Below are positions 35,470 to 45,668 of a DNA stretch of 64,000 bases, in pieces (positions within the stretch are counted from its first letter, which is position 1; each line of letters opens with the position of its first letter). The notes below the pieces were generated by a model. That model was not told where the DNA came from. It did no database searches and was given only the letters and a program-made list of their open reading frames with translations. Made by a program: the position numbers and the translations under genes. Source of the DNA: Mauremys mutica (Eukaryota; Chordata; Testudines; Geoemydidae); assembly GCF_020497125.1 (NCBI RefSeq), contig NC_059073.1, positions 16,451,225-16,515,224 of the forward strand. The letters are read 5' to 3'.

Positions 35470-36244
35470 TACTGCCATTCTGGAGTAGATCAGTATGGAG
35501 CAATGGGTTAATCTAGTCTAGCATCCTGTCCCCAACAGCAGCTAGAATGGATTCTTTGGTTTGTGGGCAATTCTGAAAAATCAGGGGGGAAAATATTTTG
35601 GGTCAAACAGAAAACTGTTTTGAAACCTGGTCAATCAAAATGTTGAAAACAAATATTTTGTTCATCCTCAAATGAAACATTTTTTTTATTTCAACCTTTT
35701 AAAAATATTTTTTTTAAACCAAAACTATTTTGGTTAAATTGACAAAACATTCACAATGTGTTTTGGTGTTGCCAAATCTTCATTCTTCACTGACAAAAAT
35801 TTTATGCAACAAATTTCACCTAGTTGTAATGGATAGTACCTGCTCCTTCAGAGGCAGAAATCCTGCAGTTGGCAGTTATGGGGTACATCACAGAATGCTC
35901 CCTCCTAACCTCCAGTAGCTAGAGGTCAGTTTATGCCCCGAAGCCTGAGGATTTGTATCCCAAAGTTCTTTTTTGTAATATTTGCTATTATACTTCTACA
36001 TATACTTGTTATCCATATAAATATCCAGTCCTTTTTTCAATCTGGCAAAGCTCTTGGCATTCATCACATCTTGTGGCAATGAGTTCCATGGGCTAGTTGT
36101 GCATTTTGTGGAAAAATATTTCCCCTCTCTGATATCACCTGACATGCACTTGTATCTGGTATCATACTCCCATCCCAGAACAATGGAGGCCCTACCAGTA
36201 TCAGAATGAAATAAATTGGCCTTCACCTCATTTCCACTCCCCAT
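35470..36244 (-). mobile_element. CR1 LINE 3' region, antisense, interrupted
   Basis: The terminal block at 35470-35560 reads ctagtctagcatcctgtccc. CR1 resumes at about 35845 with gttggcagttatggggtaca, tttatgccccgaagcctgag, then gtggcaatgagttccatggg and gtgcattttgtggaaaaata. The intervening 35561-35844 is AT-rich and foreign to CR1. An 82-codon minus-strand frame at 35996-36244 lies wholly in this 3' region and is not the polymerase. Confidence 0.75.
35561..35844. repeat. AT-rich dispersed repeat inserted in CR1
   Basis: Contains gaaaatattttgggtcaaac, aaatgaaacatttttttta and accaaaactattttgg. Related gaaacattt/aaaatgttt-rich blocks occur at 19880, 38660 and 53270. No TIR or TSD seen. Confidence 0.5.
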
Positions 36245-37269
36245 TTGCAGCTATTGCGATTTTAATTTTTCCCAATGACAGATCCTTGTGGAGCAGCTGC
36301 TATATTGTAAGTGAATATCTCAGTGGACCCAAAAGCAGCAGCAGAACTTCATTGACCTGCCTGCCAGTCACTAGGCAGCACAGAGGAACACTTTCAAATG
36401 GTGAATTAATGACCTCATAGAGATCCAAGATGAGTTATGGCACCCATTTTCAATTGTTGGCCTTGAACCGCTACGCTCCCTGAATTTTTTCTTAGCAGCA
36501 GAGTGTGCTCATGAGTCAGTGTTGCTCAAAGTTGCTCAGAATTTCACTAGAACTCTACATATTGTTCTTTCAGAAACAAAGGAGTTACCATATCTGACCA
36601 AATCAATTGTCTCTCCAGTTTGGTGCCTTACCTTCAGCAGCAGCCTACAACTTCGGAGGAAGGTAAAATCAGATGAAAAGGAATTTAAACAGCTATCCAG
36701 AACTATATCATGCGGAATTGCAAATGACCACCAGGTTATTCCTTAAAGCACAAAAACTGTTAGATTCTATAGTATTTATTCTAGCTTGAATAATTGCATA
36801 TGTTATCCCAATTTCTACAGTAGATACCGAATCCTTTCTCTGAGTTCTCTTATGCTTGAATTTACTAACGAGCAATCTCCTGTGCGGCAAATTTATGCCT
36901 TATGCCTAATTCACTTTTCAGTTTTTTTCATGGTGTATGTCTCTATTGTGCCTCATGTTTCAGAAAACTAGAAATAAAGTGGAAGAAAGAACAAGTAATC
37001 TTCAGCTTTCCTCCCCATAGACATCTGAGACCAGATGCACTGTTTTTATCGAGTCAGTCCTCAGAAAGGATTATCTCTCTCCCATGAACGCTGAGTCTTT
37101 AAGATACTTCAAAATCATAATAATTAAATGCATGATGTATTTAATGCAATAGTCTGCAATTTGACGCTCCAGTTTTCCTAAGGAGCATTCAGGTTCCAGA
37201 TGGAATCACTGGAGAGTAAATTATTCTATTTATCTTCTAAAAAGGTATAGCATGGGCAGGAGAGATGCA
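36245..37269. other. Unassigned non-coding sequence
   Basis: No repeat or exon recognised. Confidence 0.35.
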
Positions 37270-37390
37270 AGTTTCTTAGGGCTCAATTCACAAAGGGACT
37301 TAAATGCCTAAATGCCATTTGAGGCACTTAAACCCCAGAATCGGGCCCCTCTGAGATTCACAAAATCCCCATTCATCTGCCACCAAACCC
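37270..37390. repeat. Reptile-type foldback end sequence
   Basis: gggctcaattcacaaaggga with aaatgcctaaatgccatttg and tgagattcacaaaatcccc. Sequence of this style commonly borders tRNA-like arrays in turtle DNA. Here it lies 280 bases before such an array, so the two may be one composite element. Confidence 0.4.
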
Positions 37391-37671
37391 TGTAGGTACC
37401 TAAACTCGCTCGGCCCTACATTTTTGCTGTAAGCATTCCCTGGGTGCCTATCTTTCTGCCTCTGAGCATACACGCTGCTTCCGTCCTCTAGGTGTCCTGA
37501 TGTCTAGCCCCTGAAGCAATTCACATCCTGTGAGAAAATCCTTGTTCCTCCATTGAACTCAACCTGTGGGACTTGACCCAGTAAGTGTACTCGGACCTCA
37601 CCTACTGGGTCTGCCCCATAGGTAAGCTACTACAAAACGGCAAAGATGGAGGAGGCTGTCCGTCATAACTT

Positions 37672-38136
37672 CTAACCTAGTGGTCAGGCTACTCAGCTGG
37701 GGTGGGGAGACCCCTGGTTCAAGTCCTTGCTCCATCTGAGGGGGAGAAAGGGATTTGCCACCTCTAATGTGAGTGCTCCAATCACTGGCCTAGGGGATAT
37801 CCTGGTGGGGTCTCTCCTGTTGAAGCCTGTTCCACTGTGAACAAATAATGAAAGAATCATTGGGTCAGAGAGAGAGCAAGCAGGAGTGACTCTGTAGCCT
37901 GGTGGTTCAAGCATTCACCTAGGTGGTGGGAGAACCTGGTCCAGCTTCCACTGAACTGAGGGAGGGAGGAAGCTGCCCCTTTCCCCTGTCACAATATCCT
38001 TATGCCCAGTGGCTAAGGCATGCATCTGAGAGGTGGCAGATCCCTGTTCAAATCCCTATTCTCCTTCAGGAGAAAGAGAGACTTGAACTGGACATCTGCA
38101 TCCCAGGTCAGTACCCCAATCACTGGGCTAAACATT
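37672..38136. repeat. Array of tRNA-like SINE heads in foldback arrangement
   Basis: Three sense heads: 37672-37733 (B-box-like ctggttcaagtcc), 37893-37960 (A-box-like gtagcctggtggttcaagca) and 38001-38058 (agtggctaaggcatgc, then ctgttcaaatccc). Two antisense heads follow the first and third at 37741-37801 and 38079-38136 (acttgaactggac then ccaatcactgggcta). So two of the three form sense-antisense foldbacks. Pol III promoter relics, not functional tRNA genes. Frames of up to 118 codons across this area are incidental. Confidence 0.6.
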
Positions 38137-38459
38137 CCAAGGGAGGGTCTCCTGCTTCTCCCTGGCCTCTTGCTGAAACAGCACAGACACCTAAGCCCAC
38201 GAGAGGCTTTGCAGCAGAGAATTCCAGGCAGAGAGAAACACCTCCCTGTGTCTATCTCCGTGAGAGAGGCAGGGCTTAGCACACACCCCTAAGCTTGGCG
38301 CCTCCCATTGGCAAGACAGAGAAAGGACAGGAGGAGAAACAGCCATAGAGATGTGAACAGAGAGTGGCAGAGATGCAGAGGTTAGCCCGGTCTCCCAGTC
38401 TCTAATTTAGTGGTGTTCAGAAACAGAATTTCTACTTCATGGGAAATTCTGATATATTT

Positions 38460-38581
38460 AGGGTGACCAGATGTCCCATTTTTAAAGGGACAGTCCCATT
38501 TTTGGGGACTTTTTCTTATATAGGCGCCTATTACCCCCCACCCCCCATTCCATTTTTTTACAGTTGCTATCTGGTAACTCT
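38460..38581. mobile_element. Short hAT-type element, AGGGTGACCAG family
   Basis: Starts agggtgaccagat and ends atctggtaactct (inverted). The flanking 8-mers atatattt (38452-38459) and agatattt (38582-38589) match at 7 of 8. The 122-bp interior gggacagtcccatttttggg and cttatataggcgcctattac is shared in reverse with 63324-63447. Confidence 0.75.
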
Positions 38582-38659
38582 AGATATTTTGACATTTGTT
38601 ACTAAGCCAAACCAGGATGGAAAGCTCAGGTATCAACAACTGGCACAGGATGAAAGGTT

Positions 38660-38930
38660 CTAAAATGTTCTGATTTGGCAAAGTCACCATGAAAAATGTT
38701 GATATTTTTAATAGAAACCAAACATTTTCATATCAATTAGAAAGTAATCTTATTGAAAAGTCAGCATTTTTGACATTTTCAACATTTTGAAACTGAACAT
38801 TTCATTTTGGATTTTCCCATTATAAAAATCAGAAAATGTCATCAAAAATCAGCATTTTCCCATGAAAATTTCAATGCCTACAGAACCTCATATTTTGTCA
38901 GGAAAATGTATAGTTTAAATGTTTTGACTG
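38660..38930. repeat. AT-rich dispersed repeat
   Basis: Runs of acattttcaacattttgaaa, tgaacatttcattttggatt and cccatgaaaatttcaatgcc. Similar to the AT-rich insertion at 35561. Confidence 0.45.
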
Positions 38931-39207
38931 GCTCCTGTCCTAATTCAGCAACTATCCCCTAGACCATACTGCATCACAAACATCAGACCTCAAACTTCTC
39001 ATTTATTTGTGGGAGAGAAACCTACACAAACTCCAGGTTCTTGTATTATCACACAGTTCTGGTCTTCCACATATTTTGAAGAAGAGCAGGTACCACCTAT
39101 CGGGAAAGGTAGATTTCTCAATTTCCCTAATTTCTCACCTGCCCCCACATGAAATTTTCCATACTCAATCCCTGATCAGAATGTTGCCACTAACTTCACC
39201 CCCAATG

Positions 39208-39422
39208 TGTCTTAGTAGTTACAGCACTGGACCGGGACACAGGAGACCTGGATTAAATTCCTGGCTCTGCCACTGGCCTGCTGTGTAATCTTGGGCCAGT
39301 CACATCTGTTGCTGTGCTTTGGTTTCCCCCATTTATAAAATGAAGATAATGATTCCAGCCTCCTTTGTAAAGCACTTTGAGATATACAGACGAAATGCTA
39401 TATTTAAGAGCTAAGTACTTCT
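39208..39422 (+). mobile_element. MIR-like SINE, sense, head to end
   Basis: Head: agtagttacagcactggacc and ttaaattcctggctctgcca. Core: ctgtgtaatcttgggccagt, tttcccccatttataaaatg. 3' end: ttgtaaagcactttgagata and gctatatttaagagctaagt. This version lacks the long tail of the 30490 copy. Confidence 0.85.
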
Positions 39423-40142
39423 ATTCCGATATAAATAAAGAAAAGTATAAACTCTGAGCTACTCTCATTCCCAGAACTTTCATTGCCAAGTAAACACACC
39501 TGATAAGGGGGAACTATATATTTTTCATATTGCTAGGACTAATTTTGTCCCTAGATGACAAAGTATAAGCAAAGATAAGCAAAGTTTAAGAGCTCAGAGT
39601 TGAGGATATTAAGGCAAGGAAATCTGAGCCTGATATCATCTCTGATTCTTGCTTCATGCCCTGTTACTTTCACTACCTGTATGTGCTTTACCAGCTGAAC
39701 ACCTAACACACCCAAGTGGGCATGACCTTTCTGTTCAGACACATGCTATCATCAACGAGGACAATCGAAAATGGCAAGTGGTAATTTTTGATATATATTC
39801 TGTATGCTTGGTGGGTTGGATATGGCCCATTTTACTTCTCAATGAAATAAGTGGTCCTGAACACACATTCATTTCTGGTAATTGCTTCCTGTTTGCATCA
39901 CTGAGCTGGAGGAGGTATTTTTTTGTTTTTGTTTTTCTGCTGAAGTTTATAAGGCTGCCTAATGACATTGTTTCTCTTTCTTTTTACTTAACTTGAGGTT
40001 TTTGGCATTGTTCTAGCAGAAGGAGCAGAATAGATGGTGTGTATCACCATGTCCGGGTTACACCCGAGTGGACAGCTGGCAGCATGATGCATTTTGGGAG
40101 AGGTAGCAGTTTCCATGTCAGATTCAAACCTACGAACGTCTC
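39423..40142. other. Unassigned non-coding sequence
   Basis: No element recognised. Confidence 0.35.
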
Positions 40143-40270
40143 ACTAGTATTAATCATGCTTATTACAGTAGAGCCCAGGACCAACCCAGAATGGCGTCCC
40201 ATTGTGCAAACACAAAGTAGTAAACAGGCCCTGCCCTGCCCTGAAGAGTTTAGCGGTAAATAGACAAGAC
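40143..40270 (-). mobile_element. MIR-like SINE tail, antisense
   Basis: cttattacagtagagcccag, ggcgtcccattgtgcaaaca, gccctgaagagtttagcggt, then atagacaagacaaacaaagg. Same block order as 10045 and 13815. Confidence 0.7.
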
Positions 40271-41443
40271 AAACAAAGGGTATGGGGAAAAGGCTAGACC
40301 ACACCGACTAGTATCACAGATTCTGTTCTCAAAGGTTTAGATTGTGACTTTGGGCACATACCAGAGCCAGGGGCAAACTGCACCACCTCAGCAGGTGTTG
40401 CACCTGACACACAACTGTGAGACAATTCCCTCCCTGTTCCCCCTTCTCGGGGGTAGGGGAGTAAGTTATTTCACCTTCTGTGGAGCTGTTTATTCATGCC
40501 TCTGCACCCAGCCAGCAAGTCGGGGAAGGTTGAGCTGGGCACCTCCCACTCTTCTCCACCACCCCCCCTCTGCTTTCTTGCTCTCTCCATGGCTGGAGTC
40601 AAAATCTGAGCAGGTGCATAAGTGTGTATGTGTGTGTGGTGGGGAAGGACATTTCCATCACATTCCTCATCACATCCAAGGGCTGTGACCATCTAGCCCA
40701 AAGAGGGTACCAGAGATGATCCCTTTGCAACACCTAATTTGAAGAATCATTTTCACAGTCTCCAGCAAACCCTTGATGTGTAACGTTATTGGGTTACAAC
40801 CCAAAGTCTTTATTCAGCTTTTTCCTCGGTATAAGGACTGCAGGATTGAATACACATAATGGCAATACTAGACCTGTTTCACATGTTTATACCAACTTTA
40901 ATCCTTTCAAGGGTACTCCGGAATATGAGTCCATTTCACCCATGCAGCTTCTGTTTGGTGGGTCTCAGTAAAGCTAAGCAGGAAATGAAGAAGAATACTG
41001 TAGTCAACAAAATCTGCAGGGCAATTCTCATTAGCAGAATGTAATGGTAGCACTTGTATTTTATCCAAGACCCTGAAGTTATGGCTGGATCTCTTGATAG
41101 TAGAGATGTGGGGTCCTTAATGGCTTTGATCTTGGAAGGTTTCTCTATATTCCATTCAAATTATGATACCTCTAGTAGCTTTTAGCACTCTCTCCAGATC
41201 TGAAAGTGGGTCTTTCATTTACATTCTGACCTACCATGTCCCTTCTTAGCTCAGTAAGATCCATAGTGCTCTGACTCCATCTGCCATGGGCCGTACCGAA
41301 CCCACTGACAGATGCAATAAACAAAAACATTATTAATCAGTTCATTGTTGCACATCATATTATTTTCTCAGTTGATCTCTAGTGTTTCCAATTCCAAAGT
41401 GAAGACATAGCTGATGTAATCCCTTTAAAAGAAACTGCCTCCA
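40271..41443. other. Unassigned non-coding sequence
   Basis: Short GT run near 40625. No other feature. Confidence 0.35.
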
Positions 41444-41457
41444 CAAACTCATAGGTA

Positions 41458-41657
41458 TCAAGTATCAGAGGGGTAGCCGTGTTAGTCTGGATCTGCAAAA
41501 GCAGCAAAGAGTCCTGTGGCACCTTATAGACTAACAGACGTATTGGAGCATGAGCTTTCATGCATGCATACAACGAAGTGGGTATTCACCCACGAAAGCT
41601 CATGCTCCAATACGTCTGTTAGTCTATAAGGTGCCACAGGACTCATTGCTGCTTTTG
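41458..41657. mobile_element. Penelope-like element end, foldback copy (TSD 14 bp)
   Basis: Left arm starts tcagaggggtagccgtgtta and runs through gcaccttatagactaacaga to atgcatgca. The right arm repeats it inverted from about 41588 (cgaaagctcatgctccaata) and stops at attgctgctttt. Arms agree closely over about 80 bases. Identical 14-mers caaactcataggta at 41444-41457 and 41658-41671 are its TSD. The long arm is on the left, the mirror image of the 28796 copy. Confidence 0.75.
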
Positions 41658-41671
41658 CAAACTCATAGGTA

Positions 41672-42439
41672 GAAACCACTTATACATGTCCTATGTCATG
41701 AAGTATTCCAAATAACAACAAAAGTGTCTAATTCAACATACAGCATAAATAGTTCTCTACTGTGAAACAAACGTCCTCATGCCAAAAATGTTTTTATTAT
41801 TTTGGCTGACTGGTGAAAATTTCTCCTCTCAAATGAATAATTGTGACATACTGAGATACATCTGTCTGATTGGTTCTCACTAAAAGCCTGATCCAAATTC
41901 CACTGAAGTCAAAAGTATGTGAGGTGCTGAGGTAACTTGGCACAGAGTTTGCCTTTTCATGTGTACACATCACCCTAGCACAGAGGACAGCCAATCCCAG
42001 CTTGTGTTCCCAAGGGAGTTCAGAGGAAAAGGATGGTGAGTCTGGACCAAAAGTCCATAGATTCCCTTACAAATATCACATAACTGAGATGGATACAAGG
42101 TAATATGATGTGTGATTCTGCACTATTTGTCTGCCTGAATGAAGACCAGGTAACATACATCTCCCTCACAAGCAAGGTAGGTTCCCTTCCAGACATAAAG
42201 GTATATGGGCTTGAGCAGTAATTGAAGTCACCGTGGAAAACCAAGGGAGCAAAACTGAATGAAACACAAAAGGAAGGAAAAGTCACACATCAAGGGCTGA
42301 CATAATGAATGGTGTAGTTGAAGGGAAGTCGTATGGAAGAATGCAGCAGCTAGGAAAATAGAAAGATCAGCAGAAGGCAAAACATCTAAGGTGCCTTTCA
42401 ACTTATCAACAATGCTATCTAAGGTACTGATGTGACCCT
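41672..42439. other. Unassigned non-coding sequence
   Basis: A short aagcctgatccaaattcc motif near 41884 of foldback type. Nothing else. Confidence 0.35.
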
Positions 42440-42625
42440 CATTACTGTAGTATCTGAGCACCTCACAATACCCCACTTGGTAGGGAAGCTCTATTATCCC
42501 CATTTTACAGAAGGGGAACTGAGGGGCAAAGTGACTTACCCAACGTCACACAGGAAGTCTGTGGTGAAAAAGGGAATTAAACCCCTCTTACCTCATGTGC
42601 TAGGCTGCTCCCTAGCCACCAGACC
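42440..42625 (-). mobile_element. MIR-like SINE, antisense
   Basis: ctctattatccccattttac, agaaggggaactgaggggca, aagtgacttacccaacgtca and gctgctccctagccaccaga: body to tRNA-like head in antisense. Confidence 0.8.
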
Positions 42626-42752
42626 AACTTTCTTCTCTGAAAATGACCCCCACCCTCTGTTATTTCAATATACAGCCTCCCCTTCTGTAGTTAGTTACAT
42701 GACTGTTGCACCAGGAGGTTACTGGAGCTTGCTTATTCATGGGTTTGGTGAG

Positions 42753-43393
42753 TGTCGCAGGCAGTTACCCCACTCCTAGAAAAAAGGCTAGGCTGATTGG
42801 GGAAGCAGCCACAGCTGGGGCCACACTCAAATCAGGCCACACCTGGCCCTGTTATAAGGGCTCAGGGAGGAGCTGAGACTCTCTCTCTAGCTGTGGAGAG
42901 AGAAGCATCTAGCTGCTGGGGAGAAAAGGGTACCTGGGGTGGAGCAGGGCTGGGGAAAGGCCAGAGGAGCTGGGGAGCTCTAGCCTGGCAACTCCCCAGG
43001 CTGAGGCCTTGGTAAAGGCCAGTGCAGGTACTGGGGCTGGGAGGTGCAGCCCAGAGATAGGTAGAGGCAGCTGGTCCAACCTCCTTGCCAGTGATGAGTG
43101 GCCATGACAGACTGCAGTCTGCCCCAGTGAGTGGGGGCTAGATGATGACTGGCAGTAGCCGCTGAGGCAAGGTGGGTTAGAGGGTTGGGGGTTCCCCTAG
43201 GAGGGGAGACCCAGAGTGTGATGGGGTACTGCTGGGGCAGCACCCCAAGGTAAAGGGCACTGCGGTCTGGGAGGGACAAGGGGGCCAGCAGCAGGCGAGA
43301 CACTAGCCAGTAGGAGGTGCTCCATATGCTGGAGAGCTAATTCCCGAGGCGACCAGCAGGAGGCACCATGGCAGTGAGTCAAGCTTCGCTGCA
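42753..43393 (+). mobile_element. Solo LTR (641 bp, TSD gtgag)
   Basis: Starts TGTCGCAGGCAG and ends CTTCGCTGCA. Identical 5-mers gtgag flank it at 42748-42752 and 43394-43398. A TATA-like tataag at 42853-42858 fits + orientation. GC-rich interior (ctggggtggagcagggctgg). TG...CA with a 5-bp duplication. I recognise the sequence as a repeat style common in turtle genomes. No coding part. Confidence 0.75.
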
Positions 43394-43577
43394 GTGAGGA
43401 AAGCCCTAGGTAGTCCCACTGGCTCCAGTGCAGCTTCTCGCGTGCCTAGAGTGAGCACACACATAAGGGCTTGCATGACTGGGCCTAAGTTGCTATATTG
43501 TGTGCACAGCTAATCTGTGCTAAATCATACCCACATTACTGACTCTCCTGTTACCCCATCCACATTCCCCTTTGCCC

Positions 43578-44126
43578 TGTGACAACGTCAGGCCGAGCAG
43601 CTCCCAGACAGTGGTGGTACCAGTCCTAGAGTGCGAAAGGCCCTTTTCCCTGTGACCTGTAATGAGGTAAGCTCAGGTCAACAAGGGACACTGGAGTCCA
43701 GTTAGGGGTCGCCAGTGACCTTTAACTGTCCCCCTTTCTAGTGAGAGAGAAGCTGCAGCAGGGCTAGGAGCAGTACGGAGAAAAGATGTTTCCTGGGAGG
43801 AGGCTGCTCTTCTCCCTCCGGGAGAAGGAACTGGACTAATGGACTGTTTGGGAAAGGACTAGCACCCAAAGGCCAGCATTACAAGGCAACACCTTGGAGA
43901 GGGGGCAGGGAGAAGTATTCTCTTTTTGTGTTATGAATTTGTTTCTTTTTGTTTGGCTGAAGAGTATTGCTTGGGCCTACCCCGAGGTCCACCTTGTAAA
44001 CACTGCAAAATAACACCTGACTGGGGAATAAAAACTCTCCAGAGTGGGAATGATTTGCTCCAGGCCCCTCCACCACCAGAGGAAGAAACACTGAGCCTGG
44101 CAAGGTGGTGGAGACTCCTTGCCGCA
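43578..44126 (+). mobile_element. Solo LTR (549 bp, TSD gccc)
   Basis: Starts TGTGACAACGTC and ends CCTTGCCGCA, flanked by gccc at 43574-43577 and 44127-44130. A polyadenylation-type AATAAA lies at 44027-44032, about 100 bases before the end, consistent with + orientation. The 4-bp duplication is short, so the boundaries rest mainly on the TG...CA termini. A 172-codon frame starting inside it at 43926 runs on through the MIR and hAT element and is not a gene. Confidence 0.55.
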
Positions 44127-44167
44127 GCCCCCATCTGTTTATTCTTTCATCCATGTATGCATCTTGT

Positions 44168-44520
44168 TAGTTACCAAGATTGCAAGCTCTTTGGGGCACA
44201 GAGTGTCTTTTTCACTACATGTGGGTATAGCACAGGGGTTCTCAAACTGGGGGTTGGGACCCCCAAGGGGGTCATGAGGTTATTACATGGAGGGTTGCAA
44301 GCTGTCAGCCTCCACCCCAGACCTCGCTTTGCCTCCAGGATTTACAATGGTGTTAAATATATTAAAAAGTGTTTTTCATTTATAAGCGGGGGGTTGCACT
44401 CAGAGGCTTGGTATGTGAAAGGGGTCACCAGTACAAAGGTTTGAGAACCACTGGTATAGCACCTAGCTCAATAGCATCCTGATTTCTTATTACAGTCTGT
44501 AGAGTCTATTATAATACTCA
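44168..44520 (+). mobile_element. MIR-like SINE tail, sense, split by a hAT element
   Basis: Left piece 44168-44232: ttgcaagctctttggggcac and agagtgtctttttcactaca. Right piece 44454-44520: gtatagcacctagctcaata, then ttattacagtctgtagag. Joined, these are consecutive tail blocks, so the sequence between them is an insertion. Confidence 0.8.
44233..44453. mobile_element. hAT-type element inserted in MIR (TSD gtatagca)
   Basis: TIRs CAGGGGTTCTCAAAC and GTTTGAGAACCACTG pair at 14 of 15 positions. The 8-mer gtatagca is duplicated exactly at 44225-44232 and 44454-44461. The 221-bp interior includes tgggacccccaagggggtca and has no transposase. Confidence 0.9.
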
Positions 44521-44535
44521 ATATAAATAACAGTG

Positions 44536-45663
44536 TGTGACGGGTTGGATCACAGAAACTCCCTTGGGAGCTGCCACCTGATGTGCCAAGACTACTTCTG
44601 CCCCTGCTTTCCCTGCCAGCTCAGGACTCCAGCACCCTGTCTTGCTGTCTGAATTACTTGCCCCAAAGCTGCAGGTTTACCTGAAAGCAGCTAACAGAAG
44701 GGTGCTTGTCTTTAGCACTCAGATGCCCAACTCCCAATGGGGTCTAAACCCAAATAAATCCGTTTTTACCCTGCATAAAGCTTATGCAGGGTAAACTCAT
44801 AAATTGTTCGCCCTCCAGAACACTGATAGAGAGAGATGCACAGCTGTTTGCTCCCACAGGTATTAATACAGACTCTGAGTTAATTAATAAGTAAAAAAGT
44901 GATTTTATTAAATACAGAAAGTAGGATTTAAGCGCTTCCGAGTAGTAACAGACAGAACAAAGTAAGTCACCAAGCAAAATAAAATAAAATGCGCAAATCT
45001 ATGTCTAATCAAACTGAATACAGATAATCTCACCCTCAGAGATGCTTCAGTACATTTTTGCCTCAGACTGGACACCTTCCGGGCCTGGGCACAATTCTTT
45101 CCCCTGGTACAGCTCTTGTTCCAGCTCAGGTGGTAGCTAGGGGAGTCTTCATGATGGCTCCTCTCCTCCCTTTGTTCTGTTCCACCCCTTCATATATCTT
45201 TTGCATAAGGCAGGAATTCTTTGTCCCTCTCTGGGTTCCCACCCCCTCCTTCTCAATGGAAAAGCACCAGGTTAAAGATGGATTCCAGGTCAGGTGACAT
45301 GATCACATGTCACTGCAAGACTTCATTGCCCACTTGCCAGCACACAGTTATACAGGAAAACTTACAGGTAAAACACACCCATCTGCAGATAATTGTCCTG
45401 GTTAATGGGAGTCATCAAGATTCCAAGCCTCCATTAATGGCCCACACTTTGCATAATTACAATAGGCCCTCAGAGTTATACTTCATATTTCTAGTTTCAG
45501 ATACAAGAGTGATACATTTATACAAATAGGATGATCACACTGAGTAGATTATAAGCTTTGTAATTATACCTTACAAGAGACCTTTTGCATGAAGCATATT
45601 CCAGTTACATTGTACTCACTCATTGGCATATTTTTATAAAACCATATAGACCTCAATGTCACA
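44536..45663 (-). mobile_element. Solo LTR, antisense (1128 bp, TSD cagtg)
   Basis: On the + strand it starts TGTGACGGGTTGG and ends CAATGTCACA, flanked by identical cagtg at 44531-44535 and 45664-45668. Minus-strand signals fit an LTR read that way: a TATA-like motif near 45195 (complement of catatatctttt) and AATAAA as tttatt at 44904-44909. It sits directly behind the MIR tail. I recognise the interior as a frequent turtle LTR. No coding sequence adjoins it. Confidence 0.8.
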
Positions 45664-45668
45664 CAGTG

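Noticed and set aside
35996..36244. 82-codon minus-strand frame that looks like a LINE polymerase C-terminus (WNSLPQDVMNAKSF)
   Set aside because: The DNA matches the 3' non-polymerase part of CR1 in continuous order with neighbouring tail blocks, so it is called as CR1 3' region and not as a polymerase fragment.
37893..37960. Possible functional tRNA gene
   Set aside because: A- and B-box-like motifs are present but the cloverleaf arms do not pair, and similar heads repeat nearby as SINE relics.
43926..44444. 172-codon plus-strand frame
   Set aside because: Crosses the end of a solo LTR, a MIR tail and a hAT element. No shared origin is possible.
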